The notes below the pieces were generated by a model that was not told where the DNA came from, searched no databases, and saw nothing but the letters and a program-made list of their open reading frames with translations. From NCBI RefSeq assembly GCF_033118175.1, contig NC_083689.1, forward strand, positions 29,308,501-29,372,500: a stretch of 64,000 nucleotides of DNA, read 5' to 3'. The translations under genes were made by a program, and so were the position numbers. Below are positions 1 through 11,199 of the stretch, piece after piece (the first letter of the stretch is position 1; each line of letters opens with the position of its first letter). Source of the stretch: Dama dama. Its lineage: Eukaryota > Chordata > Mammalia > Artiodactyla > Cervidae.

Positions 1-114
1 CTCAAGTAGGAGACGTTTCCCTAAAGAGAACACCAGTGGCTTCCTCTGCAGCTGCTACTTGGCATTATTCAGCCTCTTTGGGAGAGGATTTTATCCTTGC
101 TAGAAAAGGCCCAG

Positions 115-339
115 GGGGTTTCCCTGGTGGCTTAGCAGTAAAGAATCTGCCTGCAATTCAGTAGCCTCAGGACACATGGGTTTGATCCCTAGGTCGGGAA
201 GATCCCCTGGAGAAGAGGGCAAGACAACCCCCTCCAGTATTCTGGCCTGGAAAATCCCATGGACAGAGGAGCCTGGCAAGCTATAGTCCATAGGATTGCG
301 AAGAGTCAGACGTGACTGAAGCAACTTAGCAGCAGCAGC
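115..339 (+). mobile_element. Bov-tA SINE, complete
   Basis: Ruminant SINE with a tRNA-Glu-derived head (diverged internal promoter boxes, including a GGTTTGATCCC-like B box near 178) joined to a BovB-derived tail with the usual 'gacagaggagcctgg' stretch. It ends in an AGC-repeat tail. It is flanked by a perfect 13-bp target-site duplication at 102-114 and 340-352, so both ends are exact. The perfect duplication suggests a fairly young insertion. It is mobilised in trans by BovB reverse transcriptase. Open frames across it on both strands are SINE artefacts. Confidence 0.95.
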
Positions 340-937
340 AGAAAAGGCCCAGATGGTCAGTGTTTGAAGTTGAGTTACCATAGCAATAGGACATTTGTGC
401 TATACAGATTCTGGTCACAAAATTGAGGTGGAGGCTACAAAATGAACATTGCTTTCATAGTGTTGGGATGTAGGCTTTGGGGCAAAAAGAAACAGTGGTT
501 ATGGGAACTGGAAACTAGGAAATCTAGTCTTAACACTTTTAGGGCTCCTTTTCTTAGTCTCATTTTCTTTTTACCTCTTCTCACTACTGACAAGAGAAAG
601 GGAAAATCAGCAAGTAATCAATACAGCAGAGCTTAGTCTTTAAAAAACTCACAGAGGACCATAGAAAGGAAGTTTTAAGAGAGTCCTCGGGAAGACTTCA
701 GATTCCTGGCAGCTCATCCACTAATCCCCAGAAAGCAACTTTGTATGTATTCCCACTTTCAAAAAAGAACTACTGTCAACTGGATATTATTTCCTGGATA
801 CGTTTATGTTTACTATTGTGATTAGAATGTTTCTTGAAAATTAATGTCTTTTGATGGCTGAGGGATATTTTCTCAGTATCCTCAAAGTCTTCAGTAACAT
901 CTTTTTATTTTCAATTAAACAATCTAGAACCCTTTAA
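340..937. other. Unassigned intervening DNA
   Basis: Apart from the SINE duplication at its left edge, I recognise no repeat, exon or RNA here. The 64-codon open frame at 442-636 has no similarity I know and no splice or promoter context. Confidence 0.4.
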
Positions 938-1155
938 GTGATCATTTCGAAGGCTCAGCAGGTAAAGAATTTGCCTGCAATTCTGGAAACAACAGGAGAT
1001 GCAGGTTTGATCCCAGGGTTGGGAAGATCCCCTGGAAAAGGAAATGGCAACCCATTCCATGATTCTTGCCTGAAAAATTCCATGGACAGAGGAGCCTGGT
1101 GGGCTACAGTCCATTGGGTCACAAAGAGTCGGACACAACTGAGTGACTAAGCACA
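938..1155 (+). mobile_element. Bov-tA SINE
   Basis: Bov-tA copy with B-box-like 'gtttgatccc' and tail 'gagtcggacacaactgag'. The first ~15 bases are diverged from the consensus head. Imperfect 13-bp direct repeats (925-937 and 1156-1168, 11 of 13 identical) look like an aged target-site duplication. Open frames on both strands are SINE-derived. Confidence 0.9.
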
Positions 1156-1168
1156 TAGAACTCTCTAA

Positions 1169-1943
1169 TCATAATTTTTTCTAAGTGAAAGTAAAGCACC
1201 CTACTGTCTGACTCTTCTGTGCTCGTCAGTACCTGCTACCTGCCAACTAACTATGTGTGTGACAATCTGTAAAGTGTTCTAGGGACAACCAGGTGCAAAT
1301 ACTGCTTTCTCTGTGCTACCAACTGAGGCAAAGTTTGGCAGTCAATTAGGTGTCAGGGAGATGAAACAGAAGAGTGTGTGGGGGGGGGGTGACTCAAGTA
1401 GATAACATATTTGTATAATGCTTTTCTAGAGTTCACTTTCAGAAACTCAGTATGAATTCTGGGCTAATTCTTATTATTCAGTATTAAATCATGAGTATTT
1501 GTTTTGGTACTAATGGGCGCCATTTTTCAGGGTGACTCTTGACAGAGCTAAAGCACAATCCCTGCACACAGAGCATTTACCTTCAAATAAGGGAGAAAAA
1601 TATTTCCCTAGAATCACCACAACCTGGGGCATTACCTGAGGAGGGTCATAAGAAAATCCAGCATTCAAAGGAAGAGAAAACTGTTTGGTGACGGGTTCAC
1701 TGGGGACTTGACTAAAGTTGATTAGGAAGTTAGCCATAGAAATTGGGCAAAAGGAATTTTATGAGAAGAGGCTCCAAAGGGAAACTATTAGAGTGAATTT
1801 GGGAAACTTTGCAGATTCTAGGTTGACAGCTGAAAAACATGAGCTACTTCCTAGTATATGAGATTAATTTCCTCATAATTTTTCAGTTTAAGTAAATATG
1901 CCACCTAGTTGAGAATCCCTCTGAATTTTTTATTAAATGAGAT
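1169..1943. other. Unassigned DNA with a G-run
   Basis: No gene or repeat family recognised. A short GT run followed by ten G residues lies at 1371-1389. The minus-strand open frame at 1510-1737 has no recognisable domain. Confidence 0.4.
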
Positions 1944-1970
1944 GGGATGTATGTGTGCCCAGTAGACATG

Positions 1971-2122
1971 TATGTGTGCTGGGTACACATACATCCCAGG
2001 GCATGACAATCCACTCCAGTATTCTTGCCTGGACAATCCTACGGACAGAGGAGCCTGGCAGTGTTTGGTCCATGACTTCAAAAAGAGTCAGACATGACTA
2101 AAGTGATTTAGCCCACAAGCAC
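1971..2122 (+). mobile_element. Bov-tA SINE fragment, 5'-truncated
   Basis: Positions 1997-2119 carry the body and tail of a Bov-tA ('cactccagtattcttgcctgg', then 'agagtcagacatgac'); the tRNA-like head is missing. Related stretches at 1945-1970 and 2123-2148 flank it and could be a long diverged target-site duplication. The left flank also forms part of an inverted repeat (1944-1956 with 1985-1997). Confidence 0.8.
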
Positions 2123-2148
2123 GGATGTATGTGTATCCAGTATATGCC

Positions 2149-4305
2149 ACAGAACAAATAGAACTAAGCTTGTCTTTAAAATCATACCTCTTAGCTTAAT
2201 TAAAAGACATGACCACTATTTTTAATCTTTCCTCTCAGGTTGCATGTACTTTCTGAGACAGCTGGTAGAATTGGCTGACAAGAAAGCAAATTTTTGGAAC
2301 TATGTAGTTTTTAATTTTTATACAAATTTTCCAATAATTTGAACTCTGTTTTTCTCTGTTTTGTGAAAGGAAAATATACACTGGCCCTTGTTGGCTACTG
2401 GAGCACTGAACAACACATTAACCCTCATTTTGCTATTGTGCAATCACATTTTCTTCACTCATTAGATGATAATGCTTTTATTGGTTCAAGACACTCGCAG
2501 CTATATTACCTTCACTGCAGGCTTAAGCAATTAGTAGGCAGCCCTGAGGGACAGGATTGCTTGACTCTACCCAGGAGAGCTAGTTGTTTGAAGAAAACAG
2601 TTGCTCCCTTTAAAAAAAAAATTCTCCTCATGATGATTTTATATTGTTTTTCAATTTGAAATCTTTGCCTGAAAAGATGCTATGATTACATGTTACAATA
2701 TAAAACAAATTTGTATGATTTATAAAATTCATTTAAGCACTACAATAAAGCCATATTAACATTTCACTTTTTGTTATTATGATTTTCCTTCTCTTCACTT
2801 GATCTCAAATTACTTCTTTTGGATGGATAGTAAAATATGTGTAAGTTTTTTGGTGTGTGATCAAAGAGAAATTTTCATGGTCTCTGTCTTGGTTGGAAAT
2901 ATGAAGAAAGTTCTCGAGAGACAAAGAACTCAATATAATCGTTTTTATACAGCTTATTCGAACACTACTGTGCCCAGCTACAGTAATACAATCTTGCTTA
3001 GCTAGAATATTTGCTTTTTTATTACAAAGGTGTATTCTAGGAACACAAGCAATAGTTTATCTACAAAAAGAATACTAGTTTCAAGCACTGGAAATCTCTG
3101 AAGGTTCATAGAGAGTTTTGCTTTGGTAAGGAGAAATACATTTAAAATATTCTTCTTCTTAATCATTTGAGCAATACAAAGCAATTCCTATAGATAAATA
3201 AGGAATAGTAAAATGTATAAGAGTACAGAGAAGATAATACCCCTGCTCTCAAGAAGTTTACTATTTTATCTTTATGATGTAGTATAAACAGAGACTGGAA
3301 GAAATAAAATTCAAATCATTATATATTTATTGAGCACTGACTGTGTGCGAATTGGAAACTAGAATAGTGAACTAGAAGCTTAAATAATTTTGAAAGTGAT
3401 GCTCACTTAAAATAATTTTAACACAATACAATTTTAATATAATAATTCAGATAATGAAACTGCTAGAATAGAGGTATAAATTGTGTGCTATCGGAGAATT
3501 AATTAACTGATTATCTGCTGTCAACCCATCAGTGAACGTGAGCAAGGCAGGACTGTGAAATGAGTGAAAAGGACGGGGCCATCTGAGAATGTTAACGCTT
3601 GGATTTTACCCCACAAGTATTTTCTGAGTAAGAACTATATAGGGGACAACCAAAGAAAAAGATTTGCTCTTAAAAAGAGGGCCAAGCCTTTCTAATGTGG
3701 CCATAATTAAAAGCTTCCCTTAATTTCTATCAGCTTGCAGAATCACCCCTTTCTTTGGCTAAGTTGAGAATAATTGCTTGAAAAGATCGGCTATTTTGGC
3801 TACCATTTCAACTATGAGGAGGTTCAAGCCCCACGAGAGTCCACAGTAGCTTGGGGCTTGGACAGGACCTGCTGGCACAATTAAGATGCCACATGTGTGC
3901 ACCAAGATAAGTCACAGATTCCCAGGCTCTGAGGTACTCTCATTTCATTTGGTTTTATCTAGAAAAGAACAGGATATAAATACGTAGTTTGGTTTTGAGT
4001 GATTTGGTTCAGAGGCAGTATAAATTACTATCCTGTTGAATTAGTAATCCAATTTCAAATTACTAATAAATTTGAAAATCACTTTGTTCCAACCCCCAAT
4101 TCCCCCAATTCCCCAAATTTCTTTTCTCCCTAGAAGCAACTACTAATTTGAATTCTTGAGTGATTCTTTCAGGTTAAAATTGTTTTATTAGTCTATTTTG
4201 TTCTATAGATTCTCTTAATGTATTTTTGCTATAGACATTTTTTATGCCTTCATTGTTCCGTACATATTTTTAAAAATTTTACATTTTAAAAATGTCATAC
4301 CATCT
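2149..4305. other. Mostly unassigned A+T-rich DNA
   Basis: No coding exon, RNA gene or promoter is supported. Around 3215-3380 short stretches such as 'ctgctctcaagaagttta' and 'tttattgagcactgactgtg' resemble the reverse strand of an L2 3' end, too decayed for firm assignment. The 106-codon open frame at 2339-2659 lacks any recognised motif and is probably chance. Confidence 0.4.
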
Positions 4306-4315
4306 ATAGTAGCAT

Positions 4316-4845
4316 TTTGTTGTTGTTTAGTCACTAAGTCATGTCTGACTCTTTGCAACCCCATGAGCTGCAGTACACCAGGCTTCTCTGTCCTTCACCA
4401 TCTCCCAGTGAGCTCAAACTTGTGTCCCTTGAGTCAGTGATGCTATCCAACCACCTCATCCTCTGTTTCCCCCTTCTTCTCCTGCCCTCAGTCTTTCCCA
4501 GCATCAGGGTCTTTTCCAGTGAGCCAGTTCTTTTCATCAGGTGGTCAAAGTGTTGGGGCTTCAGCTTCAGCCTCAGTCCTTCCAATGCATATTCAGAGTG
4601 GATTTCCTTCAGGCTTGGCTGGTTGGATCTCCTTGCTGTCCAAACTACTCTCAAGAGTCTTCTCCAGTACCATGATTCAAAAGCATCAATTCTTTGGGAC
4701 TTAGCCTTCTTTAGGGTCCAATTTTCACATCCATACATGACTACTGGAAAAACTATAGCTTTGACTATATGGACCTTTGTTGGCAAAATGATATCTCTGC
4801 TTTTTAACATGCTGTCTAGGTTTGTCATGGCTTTTCTTCCATAGA
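4316..4845 (-). mobile_element. BovB (RTE) LINE 3' end, 5'-truncated
   Basis: Read on the minus strand this encodes the C-terminal part of the BovB ORF2 protein: start near 'MTNLDSMLKSRDI', then 'FPVVMYGCENWT', 'RIDAFESWYWRRLLRV' and 'RRRRGKQRMRWLD'. The frame is open for about 164 codons, but its last part departs from the family pattern and endonuclease and RT domains are absent. The 3' tail is a (TTG) run at 4318-4328. A near-perfect 10-bp repeat (4306-4315 and 4954-4963, one mismatch) suggests the insertion also includes the adjoining AT microsatellite. Confidence 0.9.
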
Positions 4846-4953
4846 ATATATATATATATATAATTATATATATTATATATAATTATATATATATTAATAT
4901 ATATATAGATATTATATATAATTATATATATATTAATATATATATAGATATAT
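4846..4953. repeat. AT-rich microsatellite with 39-bp tandem duplication
   Basis: Nearly pure A/T sequence. It contains two identical consecutive 39-bp units at 4872-4910 and 4911-4949, each ending in 'tatagat'. Perfect identity in such labile sequence implies recent slippage or expansion; length polymorphism between individuals is likely. Confidence 0.9.
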
Positions 4954-5084
4954 ATAATAGCATGTCTATGTCTATATCTGTAATAGTCTTCAGTGATTAT
5001 CCTGGTGCAGTAGTTTCTTCAGGGAAAATACTAAAAAATGGATTACAGGGATATAGGACAGTGCATTTTCAGCTGTATAAGGTG

Positions 5085-5345
5085 TTTCCTGATGGCTCTG
5101 GAGTTAATATGCTAATGAACAACCTTTGCGAGCATTTTGTAAAACCTTCCGTTTCTCACATCTTCGCCAATATTTGATGCTTTTTTGATTTTTTTCCAAT
5201 CAAATAAGTATGACATTGTATCCTTGTATTACTTTCTGTTTTTCTGATTAGCAGTAAGATTAAAGATACTTTCATATATTTATTGGACATTTGTTTCATT
5301 CATGAGTTCTACTTTTTCATACTTTTATTTTTCATATCTTGCTGC
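5085..5345 (-). mobile_element. Ancient L1 (L1M-like) ORF2 3' fragment
   Basis: The order of motifs ('tttctcacatcttcgccaat', then 'tttttctgattagcag', then 'tcatatatttattgg') follows the reverse strand of the L1 ORF2 C-terminal coding region, strongly decayed. Orientation agrees with neighbouring L1 pieces. Exact limits and subfamily are uncertain. Positions 5346-5569 are A+T rich and unassigned. Confidence 0.4.
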
Positions 5346-5569
5346 TTTTGTCTTTTGGTTTTAAAAAAATGACATATAAAAGTTCATATTTTTCCATTTA
5401 TTTCACTACTATTTATTTGAATTTAATCTTTGATTCTTTATTTGGCATTTTAAAATTAGCAGTTAAATTTGTTTTCAACTTTTGAGAAATGAATACAGTT
5501 AAGGTTATGATTTTCCTTTTGAGTATCACTTTAATTTGTATTAAATTATATTAGATTGTATTAAAATTA

Positions 5570-6310
5570 TAGTTTTGTCCAGATATACGCTCTGGAGTGG
5601 GATTTCTGGATCATATGTTAATTCTACTTTTAGTTTTCTGAGAATCTACCATGCTGTTTTTCCTTTTATAAACAAATACATAAAACAACATTTGTTAGTT
5701 GTAGACTTTTTAATGATGTCTGTTCTGACTGCTGTGAGGTGTTACCTTGTTTTGACTTGCATTTCTCTAATAATTGCTGACAGCATCTTTTCATGTGCCT
5801 ACTGGCCATCTGTATTTCTTCTTTGGAGAAATGTCTGTTTAGGTTTTATGTCCATTTTTCAATTGGGTTGTTTGGTTGTTTGCTGTTGAGTTGTATAGCT
5901 GTTTGTGTATTTTGAAAATTAAGCCTCTGTCAGTCACATTGGTTGCAAATATTTTTTGCCCATTTTATAGGTTGTCTTCTCGTTTTGTTTATGGTTTCTT
6001 TCACTGTGCAAAAGCTTGTAAGTTTTATTAGGTACCATTTGTTTATTTTTGTTTTTCTTTGTATTGCCTTGGGAGAATGACCTAAGAAAACATGGATACG
6101 ATTGATGTCAGAGAATGTTTTGACTATATTCTCTTCTAGTTTTATAGTGTCATGTCTTATGCTTGTCTTTAAGCCATTTTGTGTTTGTGTACAGTGAGAG
6201 GGGCTGTTCTAACTTCATTGATTTACATGTGACTGTCCAACTTTCTCCACACCACTTGGTGAAGAGACTTTTTCCCATTGTATGTTCTTGCCTCTTTAGT
6301 CGAAGATTGA
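5570..6310 (-). mobile_element. L1 LINE ORF2 fragment, 5'- and 3'-truncated
   Basis: Antisense L1 ORF2 is plain: 'ggagtgggatttctggatca', 'catcttttcatgtgcctac', 'ttctttggagaaatgtctgt', 'atggtttctttcactgtgca', 'caaaagcttgtaagtt'. The frame on the minus strand is broken by many stops. The right end falls near 'cattgtatgttcttgcctc'. It is distinct from the older L1 pieces on both sides and probably a separate insertion. Confidence 0.85.
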
Positions 6311-6439
6311 ACATTAAAATGTTTTTTTAACTCAGATCTCCCTCCAGGGTGTACAGCCTTTCATGTTCAGGTTGTATAAAATGATAATTGCATCTAAGTT
6401 TACTCCATCATCCATATTTTTATTTTGACAAGCATCAAC

Positions 6440-6578
6440 CCTAAAAAAAGTTGAAAGATGAGTACAATAAGGACCATACACACTTCATTTAGATTCAGAA
6501 ATTGTTAACTTTTTGCTATTTTTGCTTTATCTCTCTCTCAATTATGTCGCTAATATCATGGCATAGTACTCCTACATA
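6440..6578 (-). mobile_element. L1M 3'UTR, left part (split by Tigger1)
   Basis: The stretch 'gtacaataaggaccatacac' to 'tttgctttatctctctctc' resembles the reverse strand of an old L1M-type 3' region. It joins smoothly to the sequence starting at 9830 if the Tigger1 element and one TA are removed, so it is the left part of the L1M at 9830-11095. Confidence 0.6.
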
Positions 6579-7511
6579 CAGGCCTAATTTATTGTGTTTT
6601 GCCTTATTGCACATCAGAGATGTGCATATTTTTAGATTACTTCGTATTGCGGTATAGTTGATTCATAATGTTTTATGCACTTTTTTTTAAAACTGAAAGA
6701 TTTTGACAATCTTGTGTCAAGCAAATCTATCAGTGCCGTTTTCCCAACAGCATTTACTCATTTCACGTCACTGCGTCACATTTTGGTAATTCTCAAACTA
6801 TTTCAAACTCTTTTATTACTATATTTGTTACGGTGATCTGTGATCAGTGATCTTGATGTTATTCTTGTCATTGTTTTGAGATTCCACTAACTGTGCCCAT
6901 ATACCCATATAAGACAGTAAACTTGATATATGTAGTATGTGTTCTGAATGCCCCTCTGACTGGTCATTCTCCCATCTCTCTCACTCTTCTTGGGCCTCCC
7001 TATTCTATGAGACACAACAATATTGAAATTAGGCCAATGAATAACTCAACAATATCCTCTAAATGAAAGGCCTTCAAGTGAAAGGAAGAGTCACATAGCT
7101 CTCATTTTAAATCAAAAGCTGTCAGTGATTAAGTTTAGTGAGGAAACCACATGGAAAACTGAGATAGACAAAAAGGTAGGCCTCTTGTGCCAAACTCTTA
7201 GCCAAGTTATGAATGCAAAGGAAACATTCTTGAAGGAAATTAAAAGTACTACTCCAGTGAACACACTAATGATAAGAAAGTGAAACAGCCTTATTATGGA
7301 TAGTAGTGAAAGTTTTCGTGATCTGCATAGAGGAACAAACCAGCCATAATATTCCTTTAAGCTAAAGCCTAACCAGAGCAAGATCCTAACTCTCTTCAAT
7401 TCTATAAAGGCTCAGAGAGGTGAGGAAGATGCAGAAGAAAACTCTGAGGCTAGTAGAGGTTGGTTCACGAGATTTAAGGAAAAGGAAAGAAGTTGTCTCC
7501 ATAACATCAAA

Positions 7512-7730
7512 GTGCACGATGAAGCAGCAAGTGCTGAAGTTGAAGCTGCAGCAAGTTATCCAGAAGATCTAGCAAAGTTAATGAATGAAGGTGGCTTCAT
7601 TACACAGCTGATTTTGGGGGTAAACAAAACAGCTTTCTGTTGGAAGATGTCACCTAGGACTTTCATAGCTAAAGAGGAAAAGTCACTGCCTGGCTTCAAA
7701 GGACAGGCTGACACCCATATTAAAGGCTAA
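7512..7730 (+). pseudogene. Tigger1 transposase remnant, N-terminal half
   Basis: This 72-codon open frame is the longest intact piece of the Tigger1 transposase. It runs from the region after the DNA-binding helix-turn-helix domains into the start of the DDE domain. The upstream DNA-binding region (about 7050-7500) is present only as broken frames. The first catalytic Asp is replaced by Asn, so even this piece could not act as a transposase. Confidence 0.8.
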
Positions 7731-8211
7731 TGCAGATGGCGACTTGAAATTGAAGCCAGTGCTCATTTACCATTCTGAAAATCCTAGGGTCCTTAAGAAT
7801 TATGCTAACTCTATCCTATTTGTACTTTAGAAATGGAACAACAAAGCCTGGATGACTAAACATCTGTTTACATCATTGTTTACTGAATATTTTGAGCCTA
7901 CTCTTGGGACCTACTGCTCAAAAAAAAAAAAAAAAAATTCTTTCAAAAATATTACTACTCCTTGACCATGTACATAGTCACCTAAGAGCTCTGATGGAGA
8001 TAAACATGAATTTCAGGTTGTTTTCATGCCTGTTAACACAATATGCATTCTGTAGTCCATGGATCAAGGGGTCATTTTGATTTTCAAGTCTTATTATTTA
8101 AGAAATAAATTTATAGATTCCATATATAGTGATTCCTCTTATGAATCCAGACAAAGTCAATTGAAAACCTTCCAGAAAGGATTCACCATTCTAGATGTCA
8201 CTAAGAACATT

Positions 8212-9029
8212 TAGATAAGCAGGTGATACCACTCTAATGGCAGAAAGTGAAGAGGAACTAAAGAGCCTCTTGATGAGGGTAAGAGAGGAGGGTGAAAAAC
8301 TTCCTTAAAACTCAACATTCAAAAAAAACAAAAAAAAAGCAAACAAAAAAATTCAACATTCAGTAAACTGAAATCATGGCATCTGTTCCCTTCACTTCAT
8401 GGCAAATAGATGAGGAAAAAGTGGAAACAGTGACAGATTTTTTGGGGGGCTCCAAAATCACTGTGAATGGTGATTGCAGCCATGAAATTAAAAGATGCTT
8501 GCTCCTTAGAAGGAAAGATATGACAAACCTAGACAGCATATTAAAAATCAGAGACATCAGTTCGCTGACAAAGGTCCATATAATCAAAGTTATAGTTTTT
8601 CCAGTAGTCACATACAGATATGAGAGTTGGACCATGAAGAAGGCTGAGCGCCAAAGAATTGATGCTTTTGAATTGTGGTTCTGGAGAAGACTCTTGAGAG
8701 TCCCGTGGACAGCAAGGAGATCAAACCAGTGAAGCCTAAAAGAAGTCAACCCTGAATATTCATTGGAAGGACTGAGGTTGAAGCTGAAGCTCCAATACTT
8801 TGACCACCAGAGGCGAAAAGCCAACTAAGTGGAAAAGATGCTGATGCTGGAAAAGGCTGAGGGCAGGAGGAGAAGAGGGCAATAGAGGATGAGGTGTTTG
8901 GATAGCATCACTGGCTCAATGGACACGAGTTTGAGCACACTGGTAGACAGTAAAGTACAGGGAAGTCTGGTACATTGCAGTCCATGGGATTGTAAGGAGG
9001 TGGACACAACTTAGTAACTGAACAACAAC
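8212..9029 (+). mobile_element. BovB LINE 3' end inserted in Tigger1
   Basis: About 818 bp of BovB, 5'-truncated inside the reverse transcriptase domain. The plus strand reads 'MASVPFTSWQIDEEKVETV', then 'DCSHEIKRCLLLRRKDM', then 'RIDAFELWFWRRLLRV', then stops. It ends in 'ctgaacaacaac'. A perfect 9-bp target-site duplication (8203-8211 and 9030-9038, 'aagaacatt') defines both ends. A-rich slippage around 8320-8350 has damaged the frame. Inactive. Confidence 0.95.
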
Positions 9030-9829
9030 AAGAACATTCATGCTTCATGGAAAGAGGTCCAAATATCAACATTAGCAGGAATTTGGAAGAAGTTAATTCC
9101 AATCCTCATCAATGACTTTGAGGGGTTTAAGACTTCAGTGGAGGAAGTAACTGCAAGTGCAGTGAAAATAGCATGAGAACTGGAATCAGAGCCTGAATAT
9201 GTGACTGAATTACTGCAATCTCATAAACTTGTATCAGGTGAGGAGTTGCTTCTTCTGGATGAGCAAAGAAGGTGATATCTTGAGATGGAATCTACTGCTA
9301 GTGAAGATACTGTGAATGTTGTTGAAATGACAACAAAGGATTTAGAATATTGCCTAAACTTAGTTGATGAAGCAGCAGCATGGTTAGAGAAGGCTGATTC
9401 CAATTTTGAGAGAAGTTCTACAATGGGTAAAATGCTATCAGACAGCATTGGAGACTATGGAGAACTTGTTTGTAAAAAGAAGAGCATTAGCAAGCTTCAT
9501 TGTTGTCTTATTTTAAGAATTTGCCACATTTTCCCCATACTTCAATAATGACCACTCTGATCAAGCAGCAGCCATCAAAATGGAGGCAAGAATCTCTACC
9601 AGTAAAAAAGACTGACTTGCTCATTACGCTCAGATGATGATTAGTATTTTTTTAGCAATAAAGCATTTTTTAAATTAAGGTGTATACATTGTTTTTTTAA
9701 TAGACTATAGTATATAACTTTTGTCTGCAACAAGAAATCAAAAAGTACATGTGACTCACTTTATTTTGATATTCGATTTATTGCTATGGTCTGGAACCAG
9801 ATTCACAGTATCTGTGAGGTATGCCTGTA

Positions 9830-11095
9830 CATCAACAAGCATCTTCTAAGAAAACATCATTCTTCTCTATGACCACAATACCTTTTGTACACCCCTAGAA
9901 TTCATATTCATGCAAGAATATTACCTAATAGCCAGTCTGCATTTCAATTTCTTCAATGGCTCTGAAAATAGCCCTTGTATATTTTTCTTTTTAAGTTCAC
10001 ATCAGTCCAAGGATTGTATGCCCACTGCCTTTTGTTATCATGTTTCTTTACTTTAATCTGGATAAGTCCCTGCCTTTTATTTTCTTTCATAATCATATTT
10101 TTGAAGAGTTCAGCATAAGTTGTCTTGTAAAATGTCTGACGACCTGGATTCATTCAACTATTTTTTTTCACATAATTAGGTTAAACCTTTTGGACCAGAA
10201 GACTATATAGATTATGTTTTATACCTCTTATCAGGAGGAGGCATATAATAACATGTTGTCCTGTTAATGTCCTAATAATGCTAGGCTGGATCACTTGACC
10301 AGGGTGGTGTTTTCCAGATAGCACCATTGTAAATCTCGGTTTTCCCCATTTCTAATTAACAAGTAATCTGAAGGGGCACCTGTCCTTTAGTTGTTGTGTT
10401 TTCTGGTTTTTGCAGCATACTATGTGCAGAAAAGCATACATGTCATTCGTGTATTGCTCAGTGAAGTTTCGCAAACTGAATACATCCATGTAAATAATCA
10501 TCCTCTAGCTTGAGATATATAATATCATCCGCACTCTGGAAACTCACCTCATACCTTCTTTCCAGCTCTTCGTAAGTAATTACTATTTGAATTTCTGACA
10601 TCATAAATTGATTTTTTCTCTTATTTTACACTGTAACTAAACCTAATCACACAGAATGTACCTTTTCATGACTGGCTTATTTCACTCAAGATTATATTTG
10701 TGAGGCTCATGTGTATCATTGTATGGTGGCTAAATTTTGCCCATTACTTTTGCTGTTAATATTTTGTTGTATGAATATATAAGTGATTTTATCCATTCTC
10801 TTATGGATTTGGGGGTAGTTTACATTGGATATATTATAAATAGAGATTGTGTGAACATTCTAGTATATTTCTTCTGGTTAAATTTTCATTTATGTTGGAA
10901 ATGTTCCAACAGAATAGAATAGCTAGGTGGCAAAATATGCCCAAGTTCAGTTTTCAGAGTTATTGTGTTAATTTACTTGCCCAAACAAATGATTAAGTGT
11001 TCTAGTTGCTCCTCATCCTTGTCAATACATAATATTATTAATAGCTTCCATTTTAGGCATTCTAGGGAGGGCAGAGTGGGATCTTACCTCACCTT
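9830..11095 (-). mobile_element. L1M LINE, 3'UTR and ORF2 3' end
   Basis: On the reverse strand this runs from an L1M 3' region ('aggctggatcacttgaccag', 'aattaacaagtaatctg') into the decayed ORF2 C-terminal part ('actggcttatttcactcaag', 'tatttgtgaggctcatgtg', 'ttgctcctcatccttgtcaa'). The continuation of its 3' end is at 6440-6578. No usable open frame remains; it is older than the Tigger1 it contains. Confidence 0.7.
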
Positions 11096-11199
11096 TAAAG
11101 CTCTCTAAATGAATCTATTTAAAAACATTTCAGAATAGTCAACACTAAACTATATTTGCTGAAATCTGTTACTTATTTTTTTGCTTGCCACTTATTTTT

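Larger units (their letters stand above)
6579..9827 (+). mobile_element. Tigger1 (pogo/Tc1-mariner) DNA transposon, nearly full length
   Basis: Both ends are recognisable: 'caggcctaatttattgtg' on the left and 'tctgtgaggtatgcctg' on the right, each next to the expected TA dinucleotide (6577-6578 and 9828-9829). The plus strand retains transposase fragments: 'YPEDLAKLMNEGGF' (about 7558-7600), 'AKEEKSLPGFK' (about 7672-7700) and 'VEMTTKDLEY' (about 9325-9354). Catalytic positions are lost: the family's VDET motif reads VNKT and its IDNAPGHP motif is replaced by a degraded LDHVHSH. Frameshifts, stops, an A18 run at 7920-7937 and a BovB insertion at 8212-9029 make it inactive. Confidence 0.93.

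Noticed and set aside
115..339. tRNA-Glu-like box sequences in this and other SINE copies as functional tRNA genes
   Set aside because: They are the tRNA-derived heads of Bov-tA SINEs. The cloverleaf is degraded and fused to a BovB-derived tail.
4341..4844. 167-codon plus-strand open frame
   Set aside because: It is the antisense shadow of the minus-strand BovB ORF2 remnant.
8360..8824. 154-codon minus-strand open frame
   Set aside because: It is antisense to the plus-strand BovB inserted in Tigger1.
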